Source of the DNA: Crossiella sp. SN42
Lineage (GTDB): Bacteria > Actinomycetota > Actinomycetes > Mycobacteriales > Pseudonocardiaceae
Length of the DNA: 64,000 bases
Assembly (NCBI RefSeq): GCF_023897065.1
Contig: NZ_JAMHIV010000019.1
Location: 62,001 to 126,000, forward strand
Direction of reading: 5' to 3'
Below the pieces are notes generated by a model, which ran no database searches, was not told the DNA's origin, and saw only the letters and a program-made list of their open reading frames with translations. Shown one piece after another: positions 9,145 to 17,274 of the stretch. The position numbers were made by a program, and so were the translations under genes. How positions within the stretch are numbered: the stretch's first letter is position 1; each line of letters begins with the position of its first letter.

Positions 9145-10743
9145 TCACATCCGGAAGACGCCGAAGTTCCTGGTGCCGCTGACCTGTCCACTGTGGATGG
9201 TCGAGAGGCAGATGCCGAGCACCGTTCTGGTGTCTCGCGGGTCGATCACGCCGTCGTCGTAGAGCCGCCCGGACAGGAACGGGGCCAGCGACTGCGCCTC
9301 GATCTGCCCCTCCACCATGGCCCGCAGGTTCTTGTCCGCCTCGTCGTCGTACGGCGCGCCCTTGGCCGCCGCGGCCTGCCTGGCCACGATGGAGAGCACC
9401 CCGGCCAGCTGGGCCGGTCCCATCACCGCGGACTTGGCGTTGGGCCAGGTGAACAGGAACCGGGGGTCGTAGGCCCGCCCGCACATGCCGTAGTTGCCCG
9501 CCCCGTAGGAGGCGCCCATCACCACGGTCAGGTGCGGCACGGTGCTGTTGGACACCGCGTTGATCATCATCGCGCCGTGCTTGATGATCCCGGCCTGCTC
9601 GTACTCCTTGCCGACCATGTAGCCGGTGGTGTTCTGCAGGAAGATCAGCGGCACGTCGGCGGTGTTGGCCAGCTGGATGAACTGGGTGGCCTTCTGCGCC
9701 TCCGCGCTGAAGAGCACGCCGCGCGCGTTGGCCAGGATGCCCACCGGGTAGCCGTGCAGGCTGGCCCAGCCGGTGACCAGGCTGGTGCCGTAGCGGGGTT
9801 TGAACTCGTCGAACTCCGAGCCGTCGACCAGCCGGGCGATCACCTCGCGCGGGTCGAAGGGCAGCCGCAGATCGCTGGGCGCGATGCCGAGCAGGTCCTC
9901 GGCGTCGTAGCGGGGTTCGACGCTGGCCCGGCTCGGACCGGGGCCGAGCTTGCGCCAGTTGAGCCGGGCCACGATGTCCCGGCCGATGCGCAGCGCGTCC
10001 CGCTCGTCCTCGGCCAGGTGGTCGGCCAGGCCGGAGACCGCGGCGTGCATCTCCGCGCCGCCCAGCTCCTCGTCGTCGGACTCCTCGCCGGTGGCCATCT
10101 TCACCAGCGGCGGCCCGCCGAGGAAGACCTTGGCCTGCTGCTTGACCATCACCACGTGGTCGGACATGCCGGGGATGTAGGCGCCGCCTGCGGTGGAGTT
10201 GCCGAAGACCAGGGTGATCGTGGGCAGTCCGGCGGCCGAGGCCCTGGTGAGGTCGCGGAACATCCGGCCGCCGGGAATGAAGATCTCGCTCTGGCTGGGC
10301 AGGTCCGCGCCGCCGGACTCGACCAGGCTGAGCACCGGCAGCCGGTTGGCCACCGCGATGTCCATGGCCCGGAAGGACTTCTTCAGCGTCCACGGGTTGC
10401 TGGCGCCGCCGCGCACGGTCGGGTCGTTCGCGGTGATCAGGCATTCCACCCCGTTGACCACGCCGATCCCGGTGACCAGGCTGGCCCCCACGGTGTAGTC
10501 GGTGCCCCAGGCGGCCAGCGGCGAGAGTTCCAGGAACGCCGAGTCCTCGTCGAGGAGCAGCTCGATGCGTTCGCGTGGCAGCAGCTTTCCGCGTTTGTGG
10601 TGCCGGTCCACGTACTTCGCGCCGCCACCGGCCAGCGCCTTGGCGTGTTCGGCGTCCAGCTCGGCGAGCTTGGCCAGCATGGCCTCCCGGTTCGCCACGT
10701 GCTCCGGCGCCGCGGTGTCCACTGTGGACTTCAAGACGGTCAT
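9145..10743 (-). CDS. accD2: Acyl-CoA carboxylase beta subunit (carboxyltransferase)
   Basis: A 532-residue carboxyltransferase that transfers CO2 from biotin to an acyl- or enoyl-CoA. The N- and C-terminal crotonase-fold halves are both present (VESGGADLPSQSE, FGNSTAGGAYIPGMSD, LQNTTGYMVGKEYE, GASYGAGNYGMCGRAYDPRF). The latter motifs are those of the methylcrotonyl/geranyl-CoA carboxylase subgroup rather than acetyl/propionyl-CoA carboxylases, which supports a branched enoyl-CoA substrate. Its ATG overlaps the stop of the upstream acyl-CoA dehydrogenase (ATGA at 10740-10743), so translation is coupled. Confidence 0.92.
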   Translation of the reverse strand: MTVLKSTVDTAAPEHVANREAMLAKLAELDAEHAKALAGGGAKYVDRHHKRGKLLPRERIELLLDEDSAFLELSPLAAWGTDYTVGASLVTGIGVVNGVECLITANDPTVRGGASNPWTLKKSFRAMDIAVANRLPVLSLVESGGADLPSQSEIFIPGGRMFRDLTRASAAGLPTITLVFGNSTAGGAYIPGMSDHVVMVKQQAKVFLGGPPLVKMATGEESDDEELGGAEMHAAVSGLADHLAEDERDALRIGRDIVARLNWRKLGPGPSRASVEPRYDAEDLLGIAPSDLRLPFDPREVIARLVDGSEFDEFKPRYGTSLVTGWASLHGYPVGILANARGVLFSAEAQKATQFIQLANTADVPLIFLQNTTGYMVGKEYEQAGIIKHGAMMINAVSNSTVPHLTVVMGASYGAGNYGMCGRAYDPRFLFTWPNAKSAVMGPAQLAGVLSIVARQAAAAKGAPYDDEADKNLRAMVEGQIEAQSLAPFLSGRLYDDGVIDPRDTRTVLGICLSTIHSGQVSGTRNFGVFRM

Positions 10744-11897
10744 GCCGTGTACCCCAATCGCCTGGCCGCGAGGTCGGCGAGCACCTCGCTGGCCCCGCCG
10801 CCGATGCCCAGGATCCGCGCGTCCCGGTAGTGCCGTTCCACCTCGGCCTCCCGCATGTACCCGAACCCGCCGTGCAGCTGCACCGCGGCGTCGGCCACGA
10901 ACGAACACGCGGCCACCGCCGCGTTCTTGGCCAGGCACACCTCGGCCACCACCTCCTGCCCGGCGGCGGCGCGGGCGGCCACCGAGCGGGTGTAGGTGCG
11001 GGCCAGCTCGATCCGCTGGGTCATCTCCACCAGCTGGTGCCGCACCACCTGGCGACTGACCAGCGGGCGGCCGAAGGTCTCCCGCGCCTTCACCCACTGG
11101 ACACTCAGATCTAGGCAGCGCTGGGCGGTGGCGTAGGCCTGCACGGCCAGGGTGATCCGCTCGGTCTGGAACTGCCGCATCAGCTCGGCGAACCCGGCGT
11201 TCTCCCCGCCCACCAGGTTGCCCACCGGTACGTGTGCGTCCACAAAGGACAGTTCGGCGGTGTCTGAGCAGTGCCAGCCCAGCTTCTCCAGCCTGCGGCT
11301 CACGGTGAACCCCGGCGTGTCCTTCTCCACCACGAGCAGGCTCACCCCGCCGTAGCCGGGTTCGCCGGTGCGCACCGCGGTGGTGACGAAGTCCGCGCGC
11401 GCCCCGGAGGTGATGTAGGTCTTCGCCCCGTTGACGACGAAGTGGTCCCCGTCGCGCACCGCGGTGGTGCGCAGCGCGGCCACGTCCGAACCCCCGTCGG
11501 GCTCGGTGACCGCCAGCGAACCGATCTTCTCCCCGGCCAGCGCAGGCCGCACGAACTTCTCCACCAGGTCCGCGCCACCTGCGGCCACGATGTGCGGCAG
11601 CGCGATGCCGTGGGTGAACAGCGCGGCCAGCAGCCCGGAGGAGCCACCGGCGGCCAGCACCTCCTCGTTGACCACCACCATGTCCAGGAGGTCGCCGCCG
11701 CTGCCGCCGACCTCCTCGGGGAAACCGATGCCCAGCAGGCCGATCGCGGCCGCGGCCCGGTGCAGCGAGCGTGGCACCTCCCCGGCGCGTTCCCAGTCGG
11801 CCAGGTGCGGCACGGCCTCCCGCTGGATGAACCGGTGCACGGTCTCCCGTAACGCCCGCCGCTCCGGCGTGCCGAACGGGTCGGATATCTCGTTCAC
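10740..11897 (-). CDS. Acyl-CoA dehydrogenase (FadE13-like position)
   Basis: Second acyl-CoA dehydrogenase of the operon, 385 residues. It has the flavin/substrate signature LAVTEPDGGSDVAAL near residue 127 and AAVQLHGGFGYMREAEVERHYRD near 340, typical of the isovaleryl/short-branched acyl-CoA dehydrogenase group. It therefore likely produces the enoyl-CoA that the carboxylase then carboxylates. The GTG at 11897 overlaps the stop of the AtuA-like gene as GTGA, and its own stop overlaps the next ATG, giving coupled translation on both sides. Confidence 0.92.
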   Translation of the reverse strand: MNEISDPFGTPERRALRETVHRFIQREAVPHLADWERAGEVPRSLHRAAAAIGLLGIGFPEEVGGSGGDLLDMVVVNEEVLAAGGSSGLLAALFTHGIALPHIVAAGGADLVEKFVRPALAGEKIGSLAVTEPDGGSDVAALRTTAVRDGDHFVVNGAKTYITSGARADFVTTAVRTGEPGYGGVSLLVVEKDTPGFTVSRRLEKLGWHCSDTAELSFVDAHVPVGNLVGGENAGFAELMRQFQTERITLAVQAYATAQRCLDLSVQWVKARETFGRPLVSRQVVRHQLVEMTQRIELARTYTRSVAARAAAGQEVVAEVCLAKNAAVAACSFVADAAVQLHGGFGYMREAEVERHYRDARILGIGGGASEVLADLAARRLGYTA

Positions 11898-13582
11898 CAC
11901 AACACCTCCGGCACGTCGACAACCCGGGCCCGCAGCCATTCGCCGAGCGCCTTGGCCTGCGGGTCGAACCGGGTGGCCGAGGCCACCCCGTCGCCGAGCA
12001 GGCCGCGGAGGACGAAGTTCACCGCGCGCAGGTTCGGCAGCGCGTGCCGCTCGACGGTCAGCTCCGCGCACTCCGGCAGCAGTTCCTTGAGCCGCTCGAC
12101 GGTGAGGTGGTGGAACAGCCAGCGGTAGGCCGGTTCCGAGCGCACCCACACGCCGAGGTTGGCGTCACCGCCCTTGTCCCCGGAGCGGGCCCCGGCGATC
12201 CGGCCAAGCGGTCCGCGCCGGGTCGGCTCGTGCCGCCCGAACGGCGCGGGTCCGCTGTCGGTCCAGGACGCGGAGAGCTGCTCTCCCACCGGTTCCTGGA
12301 CTTCGACCCGGCTCCCGTCCGGCAGCACCGCCACCTGCGTCACCTCGGCGCGGTCCACGTAGGCGGCGGAGTACACGCCGAACGGGGTGCCGTCGCTGGG
12401 TGGCGCGGTCACGTGGAATCCCGGGTAGGAGGCCAGCGCCAGCTCGATCGCCGAGCGGGAGAACGCCTTGACCCGCTTGGGGTCGGTGTCCTTGATGGTG
12501 GCGTGCAGCAGCGCGCTGGCGGTCTCCTCGGTGTCCGCGTCGGCCCGGTCGGTGCGGGCCAGCGTCCAGGTCAGCCCCTGCCCGCCGACCGCCTGCTCCA
12601 GCTGGGCGCGCACCAGGTCGGCCTTGCGCTGCACGTCCAGTCCACAGAGGACGAACGTGGTGGCGTTGCGGAACCCGCCGAGCCGGTTCAGGCACACCTT
12701 GAGCTGCTCCGGCGGCGGCGCGCCGGTCACCCCGTGAATCCGCACCCGGTCGGGCCCGGCCTGCTCCAGCTGGATGGTGTCGAAGCGGGTGGTGACATCG
12801 GGCCCGAGGTAGGCCGGTTCGGCGATCTCGTAGAGCAGCTGCGCGGTGACGGTGTCCACGGTGACCGCGCCGCCGGTGCCCTCGTGCTTGGTGATCACCG
12901 AACTGCCGTCGGCGGCGAGCTCGGCGATCGGGAACCCCGGCTTGCGCAGGTCGGGCAGGTCGGCGAAGAAGGCGAAGTTGCCGCCGGTGGCCTGGGTGCC
13001 GCATTCCAGCACGTGCCCGGCCACCGTGGCCCCGGCCAGCGCGTCCCAGTCGGTGCGCGACCAGCCGAAGTGCGCGGCGGCGGGTCCGACCACCAGGGAG
13101 GCGTCGGTGACCCGTCCGGTGACCACCACGTCGGCCCCGGCGCGCAGGCACTCCGCGATACCCCAGGCACCGAGATAGGCATTCGCGGTCAGCGGCTCGC
13201 CGAAGCCGAGTTCGGCGGCCCGGTGCCGCAGGTCGTCGCCTTCGACGTGCGCGACCCGGACGTCCAGGCCCAGCTTTCCGGCCAGCGTCCGCAGCGCCGC
13301 GGCCAGCCCGGCCGGATTGAGCCCACCCGCGTTGGTGACGATCTTGACCCCGCGTTCCATGGCGAGGCCGAGGCTGTCCTCCAGCTGGCGCAGGAAGGTG
13401 CGCGCGTAGCCCAGCGAGGGGTCCTTGAGCCGGTCCCGGCCGAGGATGAGCATGGTCAGTTCGGCGAGATAGTCGCCGGTGAGGATATGCAGTTCGCCGT
13501 CATATAGTTGTTCGCGAACCGCGCTGAACCGGTCGCCGTAGAAGCCGGAGGCGTTGCCGATCCGCAGCACCTCGTCAGTCAT
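11894..13582 (-). CDS. AtuA-like protein (DUF1446, acyclic terpene utilisation family)
   Basis: A 562-residue member of the DUF1446/AtuA family. AtuA is needed for citronellol and geraniol breakdown in Pseudomonas, but its reaction is not established. The N terminus shows LRIGNASGFYGDR and LTGDYLAELTM, family-typical, with KIVTNAGGLNP near residue 85 and VVTGRVTDASLVVGPA near 155. A C-terminal AtuA-like domain (GARSGDKGGDANLGVWV) is fused, as in many actinobacterial versions. It lies between TIGR03084 and an acyl-CoA dehydrogenase and overlaps both. Its presence is the main argument that the operon handles a terpenoid-like or methyl-branched acid. Confidence 0.88.
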   Translation of the reverse strand: MTDEVLRIGNASGFYGDRFSAVREQLYDGELHILTGDYLAELTMLILGRDRLKDPSLGYARTFLRQLEDSLGLAMERGVKIVTNAGGLNPAGLAAALRTLAGKLGLDVRVAHVEGDDLRHRAAELGFGEPLTANAYLGAWGIAECLRAGADVVVTGRVTDASLVVGPAAAHFGWSRTDWDALAGATVAGHVLECGTQATGGNFAFFADLPDLRKPGFPIAELAADGSSVITKHEGTGGAVTVDTVTAQLLYEIAEPAYLGPDVTTRFDTIQLEQAGPDRVRIHGVTGAPPPEQLKVCLNRLGGFRNATTFVLCGLDVQRKADLVRAQLEQAVGGQGLTWTLARTDRADADTEETASALLHATIKDTDPKRVKAFSRSAIELALASYPGFHVTAPPSDGTPFGVYSAAYVDRAEVTQVAVLPDGSRVEVQEPVGEQLSASWTDSGPAPFGRHEPTRRGPLGRIAGARSGDKGGDANLGVWVRSEPAYRWLFHHLTVERLKELLPECAELTVERHALPNLRAVNFVLRGLLGDGVASATRFDPQAKALGEWLRARVVDVPEVLW

Positions 13583-14363
13583 CGAACCGCCCCGGCTCGC
13601 GGTCGGCTCCCGGCGGCCCGGCGAAGGCCTGCGCGATGCTCATCCACTTGGCCGCCACCGCCCCGGTGACGCTGAGCTTCACATCGGCCGGGTTGCGCCT
13701 GCGCACGACGAGCAGGCAGAACTCCAGCGCGGACCCGCTGACCCGGTCCTCGGCCTCCTCCGGTCCCCACTCCCACCGGTCGCCTGAGGGTCCGGTCAGC
13801 TCGACCCGGACCGGCTTGTCCGGCAACGGTTCCTGGCGCACCGCGAAGGCGAACCCCATGGTCCGCACGCCCAGGTGCGCGATGTGCCGCAGCCGGTCGG
13901 TGGGTTCGCGCCGGACACCCAGGGCGTCGGCCACATCCTGCCCGTGCGCCCAGGTCTCCATGATCCGCGCGGTGGCCATCGAGGTGGCCTTCATCGGCGG
14001 CCCGAACCAGGGGATCTTCTCCGTCGGCGGCACCGCGGCCAGCGCCTCGCGCAACGCGTTACGCCCGGCCCGCCAGCGCCCGAGCAGCGACTCCGGCTCC
14101 TCGCCGACCCCCTCGGCCGCGCCTTCCTCCACAAAGGACAGTGGGTTCGCGGTCTTCAGCGACTCGGCGAACCCGGCCGGGTCGGTGGCGGCCAGGATGG
14201 CCTGCCGGTCGGTCCAGGCCAGGTGCGCGAGCTGGTGCGCGATGGTCCAGCCCTCGGCAGGGGTCGGCGTGGCCAGCCCGGCCAGGTCGAGTCCGGCGAC
14301 GAGGCGGTCCAGGTCACCGCCCTCGGCGTCGAGATCGGCCAGCAGTCCGGTCAGCGTGCTCAT
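13575..14363 (-). CDS. TIGR03084-family metal-binding protein
   Basis: A 262-residue DinB-like/maleylpyruvate-isomerase N-terminal fold protein. The helical-bundle histidines expected for a metal site are visible in WTIAHQLAHLAWTD (about residue 40) and WAHGQDVADAL (about residue 138). Members of TIGR03084 regularly accompany AtuA-like genes; mycothiol-dependent enzymes have a related fold, so a thiol-dependent step is possible but unproven. Its ATG overlaps the TetR stop (ATGA), and its last 8 bases overlap the AtuA-like start. Confidence 0.85.
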   Translation of the reverse strand: MSTLTGLLADLDAEGGDLDRLVAGLDLAGLATPTPAEGWTIAHQLAHLAWTDRQAILAATDPAGFAESLKTANPLSFVEEGAAEGVGEEPESLLGRWRAGRNALREALAAVPPTEKIPWFGPPMKATSMATARIMETWAHGQDVADALGVRREPTDRLRHIAHLGVRTMGFAFAVRQEPLPDKPVRVELTGPSGDRWEWGPEEAEDRVSGSALEFCLLVVRRRNPADVKLSVTGAVAAKWMSIAQAFAGPPGADREPGRFDD

Positions 14364-14971
14364 CGGCGTTGCCCTCCCAGCGCGTCATCCAGCATGGCCG
14401 CCCACTGCCGCACGATCCGCTTGCGGCGCTTGCCGTCGTCGGTGAGCAGGTTCGCCAGCGCCAGGCCGCGGATCAGGTCCAGCGTGGCCTGCACCGCCTC
14501 CCGCACCCCGGGCCTGGACTCGTCGACGCGGAGCAGCTCCAGGGCCAGCCGATGCGTCTCCCGGCCCAGCCGGGCCTGCAACGGCAGCACCAGCTCGTGC
14601 AGCTCCGGGTCGGTGCGGGCGGCGACCCAGAGCTCCAGCGCCGCGGTGAACAGCGGGCTGGCGTAGAAGTCGGCGAGCAGCTCGACCACCGCGGCGGTGT
14701 GCCCGCCCTCGGCGGGCGCGCTCGCGGCCTGCGCGCGCAGCTGTTCCACGCCCATCGCGCCCACGTACTCCACCGCGGCCGCGACCAGCTCGCCGCGGGT
14801 CCGGAAGTGGTGCAGCTGCGCGCCCCTGGACACTCCGGCGCGCTGGGCGACCAGGGTGGTGGTGGTCCCGGCCCAGCCACGTTCGACCAGCGCGTCCACG
14901 GTGGCCACCATCAGCTTGCGCCGCGTCTCACGGCTGCGGTCAGCCTGCCTCTGCCTGGTCGGCGCGCCCAT
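14360..14971 (-). CDS. TetR/AcrR-family regulator of the carboxylase operon
   Basis: A 203-residue one-component repressor. The N-terminal helix-turn-helix is seen at LVAQRAGVSRGAQLHHFRTR (residues about 41-60), followed by an all-helical ligand-binding domain. It is the first gene of the eight-gene operon, and a long palindrome lies 20 nt upstream of its start, so autoregulation and control of the whole operon is the simplest reading. The ligand is probably an acyl-CoA intermediate, which is inference from the neighbours. Confidence 0.92.
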   Translation of the reverse strand: MGAPTRQRQADRSRETRRKLMVATVDALVERGWAGTTTTLVAQRAGVSRGAQLHHFRTRGELVAAAVEYVGAMGVEQLRAQAASAPAEGGHTAAVVELLADFYASPLFTAALELWVAARTDPELHELVLPLQARLGRETHRLALELLRVDESRPGVREAVQATLDLIRGLALANLLTDDGKRRKRIVRQWAAMLDDALGGQRR

Positions 14972-14991
14972 GCCGGCAGAGTCTTCCGCCG

Positions 14992-15023
14992 AACTAACAA
15001 ACAGTCAAGCCTGCTTGTTAGTT
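14992..15023. promoter_or_regulatory. TetR operator palindrome
   Basis: Two 13-bp arms flank a 6-bp spacer. The outer 9 bases of each arm (AACTAACAA and TTGTTAGTT) are perfectly complementary and 12 of 13 arm positions pair overall. The site is AT-rich in a GC-rich genome and lies 20 nt before the TetR start, in the divergent region with the SnoaL-like gene at 15161, so it could control both directions. Confidence 0.75.
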
Positions 15024-15160
15024 GCGCGCGCAGCGACCCACGTCACACCACTTCGGCCGCCAACCGGCTTGCACCGCCGAATCGTACGCTGTACCGTACG
15101 CCATACGAACTGCTGGCGTGGCCGCGCGCCCGCAGCTCAGCGCGAGAAGAAGGAGCCACC

Positions 15161-15598
15161 TTGACCCACACCCCCGTTCTGCCCACCGACGGCGCCGGTT
15201 TCGTCCCTGCCAGCGAGGACGTCGAAAGCGTGCTCGCCTGGTTCGCCGACTACGACGCCGCCGCGGGCGCGGGCGAGATCCAGCGGATGGCCGACATGGC
15301 GCTGTTCCCGATCAACGTGATCAGCACCGATGCCGAGGGCAACGCCTCGGCCGCTTCGTGGACCCGGGAGGTCTTCGTCGAGCGCTGGACCGAGATCCTC
15401 GGCGGCGGCCACGACATCGAGATGAAGTCGGTGCGCACGCCGCACTTCGTCAGCCGGGAGCTGGTGTTCGTGACCACCGACTCCACCTTCACCGTGGAAG
15501 GGCACACCCAGACCGTGCGCTACGGCGACCTGCTGGTGCGCGTCGGCGGGCGCTGGCTGTTCCAGACCATGGTGCAAGGCGGCTGGGGCCAGCAGTAA
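15161..15598 (+). CDS. SnoaL/NTF2-like protein (DUF4440 type)
   Basis: A 145-residue protein with the cone-shaped NTF2-like fold pattern: an N-terminal helix (VESVLAWFADYDAAA) and C-terminal strands (TVRYGDLLVRVGGRWLFQTMVQGGW). Such proteins act as small cyclases, isomerases or ligand binders. TTG at 15161 is chosen because AAGGAG lies 5 nt upstream and no better start fits the domain. It is divergent from the TetR gene and may share its operator, which would link it to the carboxylase pathway. Confidence 0.75.
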   Translation: MTHTPVLPTDGAGFVPASEDVESVLAWFADYDAAAGAGEIQRMADMALFPINVISTDAEGNASAASWTREVFVERWTEILGGGHDIEMKSVRTPHFVSRELVFVTTDSTFTVEGHTQTVRYGDLLVRVGGRWLFQTMVQGGWGQQ

Positions 15599-15661
15599 CG
15601 ATGCGCACGCTACGACGGGTCCGGCCTGCCGCGCGGGCCCGTCGTGGCGCACACTGCACGG

Positions 15662-16192
15662 GTGATCACCGTTGCGCTCAACCAGAACGCGGTGGCCGCG
15701 CTGCGCGGTCCCGGCCCGCGCGCCAGCGCGCTGCCGACGGAGCCGCTGCACGCCTCGCTGCACACGGCGGTCATCGAACCCGGCCTGGCCCGGCTCTCCG
15801 GCGCGCTGGTCTTCGCCGCGCTGGCCGGCTCCGGCATCCCGGCCGGTCCGGACCTGACCGGCCGGGAGTGCCTGGCCAACAAGCTGCACCTGGGTTACCA
15901 CCTGCCGGTCTCCACCGGGGTCCCGGACGACGGCAGCGAGCTGGACGTGGACGAGGGCGACCAGCGGCTGATGCTGCGCCAGGGCATCCTGCTCGGCTTC
16001 GCGGTGTGCGAGCTGGCCGGGAAGCTGCCCGAGCCGGTGCCGGTTCGCTCGATCGTGTCGGTCAGCCGCGCTGCGGGAACTTTCCGCTTCCACCAGGTCC
16101 GGCCGGCCGAGCACTGGCTGACCGAGGAGCTGGACGACTACAAGGACGAGCGGATCGCCACCGTCGACTTCCGGCCCCCGACCGCGGCATGA
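15662..16192 (+). CDS. Hypothetical protein, first of three overlapping unknown genes
   Basis: I do not recognise this 176-residue protein. It has no signal peptide or membrane helix; the C-terminal half ends HWLTEELDDYKDERIATVDFRP. The GTG at 15662 is preferred; an in-frame GTG at 15644 is possible, and neither has a clear Shine-Dalgarno sequence. Its stop overlaps the ATG of the next gene (ATGA at 16189-16192), so it is the head of a translationally coupled trio with the two paralogues downstream. Confidence 0.65.
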   Translation: MITVALNQNAVAALRGPGPRASALPTEPLHASLHTAVIEPGLARLSGALVFAALAGSGIPAGPDLTGRECLANKLHLGYHLPVSTGVPDDGSELDVDEGDQRLMLRQGILLGFAVCELAGKLPEPVPVRSIVSVSRAAGTFRFHQVRPAEHWLTEELDDYKDERIATVDFRPPTAA

Positions 16193-17274
16193 GCGATATC
16201 GACTTCTACGCCGACCTGGTCGCCACCGGCGCGGTGCTCGGCGCCGACCGGCACTGGACCCCGGCCGAGCTGGACGAGCTGTTCGACGCGGACAACCGCG
16301 AGTACGTCGAAGCGGTCTCCACCGAGGCGCTGAACCTGGACTACGGGCTGCTGGAGTACTTCTGGGAACGGGAGTCCCCCCGCGCCCCGTGGCACGGCGT
16401 GCACCTGAGTGCCCAGGTGCACCGGCTGGCCATCGGCTGGGCCGACCCGCCCGCCCTGCTGAGTGAGAACTACGGCTCGTTCGAGCCGAACCCGTCCTTC
16501 GCCGAACTCCGCGCCGAGCTCGACCGCCGCGACATCCCCCTCATCGAGCTGCCCCAGGAGCTGCCGGCGCACCGCTCCTACTGGCAGCCGGACAGCCAGG
16601 CCGTGGTGGTCGAGATCATCGCCCAGGAGGAGTTCGTCACCTCGCCGTCGGAGGAGATCGGTTCGATCAACGGCATCTCCGCCCCCGGCCTGCTGCACAA
16701 CCTGCCCCGCCCCCGCTTCGACGCCCTCCGCCAATCCCTCCACCAGCTGGCCGAGGCCAGCCCCGCCGCCCGCGAACGCTGGCTGGACAAGCACGCCACC
16801 GACGCGGACTGGTGGCGCGACCGGCTGACCGTGTTCGCGATCAAGCTCGGCTGGCGGGAAAGCGCCGAAGCGGTCTGGGTGCCGCTCTACCTGTGGTTCG
16901 CCGAAGCGGCCCTGCGCCGCGGCGCCCTGGATGCCGCCGAGCTGGCCCGCCGCGTCGCCGAGACCGCCGCCCGCCTGGACCTCTACACCGCCGAGGAGCT
17001 GCCCCCGCTGCTGCCCGGCGCCGACGAGCTGACCACCACCCTGCTCACCGGCCTGCCGCTGCACCGGGGCGAGGCCGACCAGCGCTGGGGCGTGCCCGGC
17101 CTGCCCGGCGAGGAGGTTCGCCCCCTGCTGCGGTCCCGGCAGCTGGTGGAGACCGCGGCCCGGCTGCGCCCGTTCCTGCGCGAGACCGCGGTCATCGCGG
17201 AGCTGGGCGAGTGGCTGCGGGTGTGGCCGGAGTTCGGCCGCGCGGCGGGCTTGTTAGAAATGCGCAGTGACTGA
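16189..17274 (+). CDS. Hypothetical protein, paralogue of the following gene
   Basis: Unknown 361-residue soluble protein. It shares with the next gene an N-terminal motif (DIDFYADLVATGAVLGADRH versus DLDCYVEALATGTLLGIDRH), a YG-S/E-F-P...F-EL-AEL-RRDIPL-E block near residues 95-125 and a C-terminal region ending R..LRE....L.EWL..WPEF/LR. The N-terminal part resembles immunity-like proteins of actinobacterial toxin loci in general style, but I cannot name a family. Start ATG overlaps the preceding stop; its last 8 bases overlap the next gene. Confidence 0.7.
   Translation: MSDIDFYADLVATGAVLGADRHWTPAELDELFDADNREYVEAVSTEALNLDYGLLEYFWERESPRAPWHGVHLSAQVHRLAIGWADPPALLSENYGSFEPNPSFAELRAELDRRDIPLIELPQELPAHRSYWQPDSQAVVVEIIAQEEFVTSPSEEIGSINGISAPGLLHNLPRPRFDALRQSLHQLAEASPAARERWLDKHATDADWWRDRLTVFAIKLGWRESAEAVWVPLYLWFAEAALRRGALDAAELARRVAETAARLDLYTAEELPPLLPGADELTTTLLTGLPLHRGEADQRWGVPGLPGEEVRPLLRSRQLVETAARLRPFLRETAVIAELGEWLRVWPEFGRAAGLLEMRSD

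Noticed and set aside
15083-15100. CGTACG-N6-CGTACG as an operator between TetR and the SnoaL gene
   Set aside because: CGTACG is self-complementary, so the apparent symmetry is partly trivial; the inner bases do not pair. The palindrome at 14992 is far stronger.
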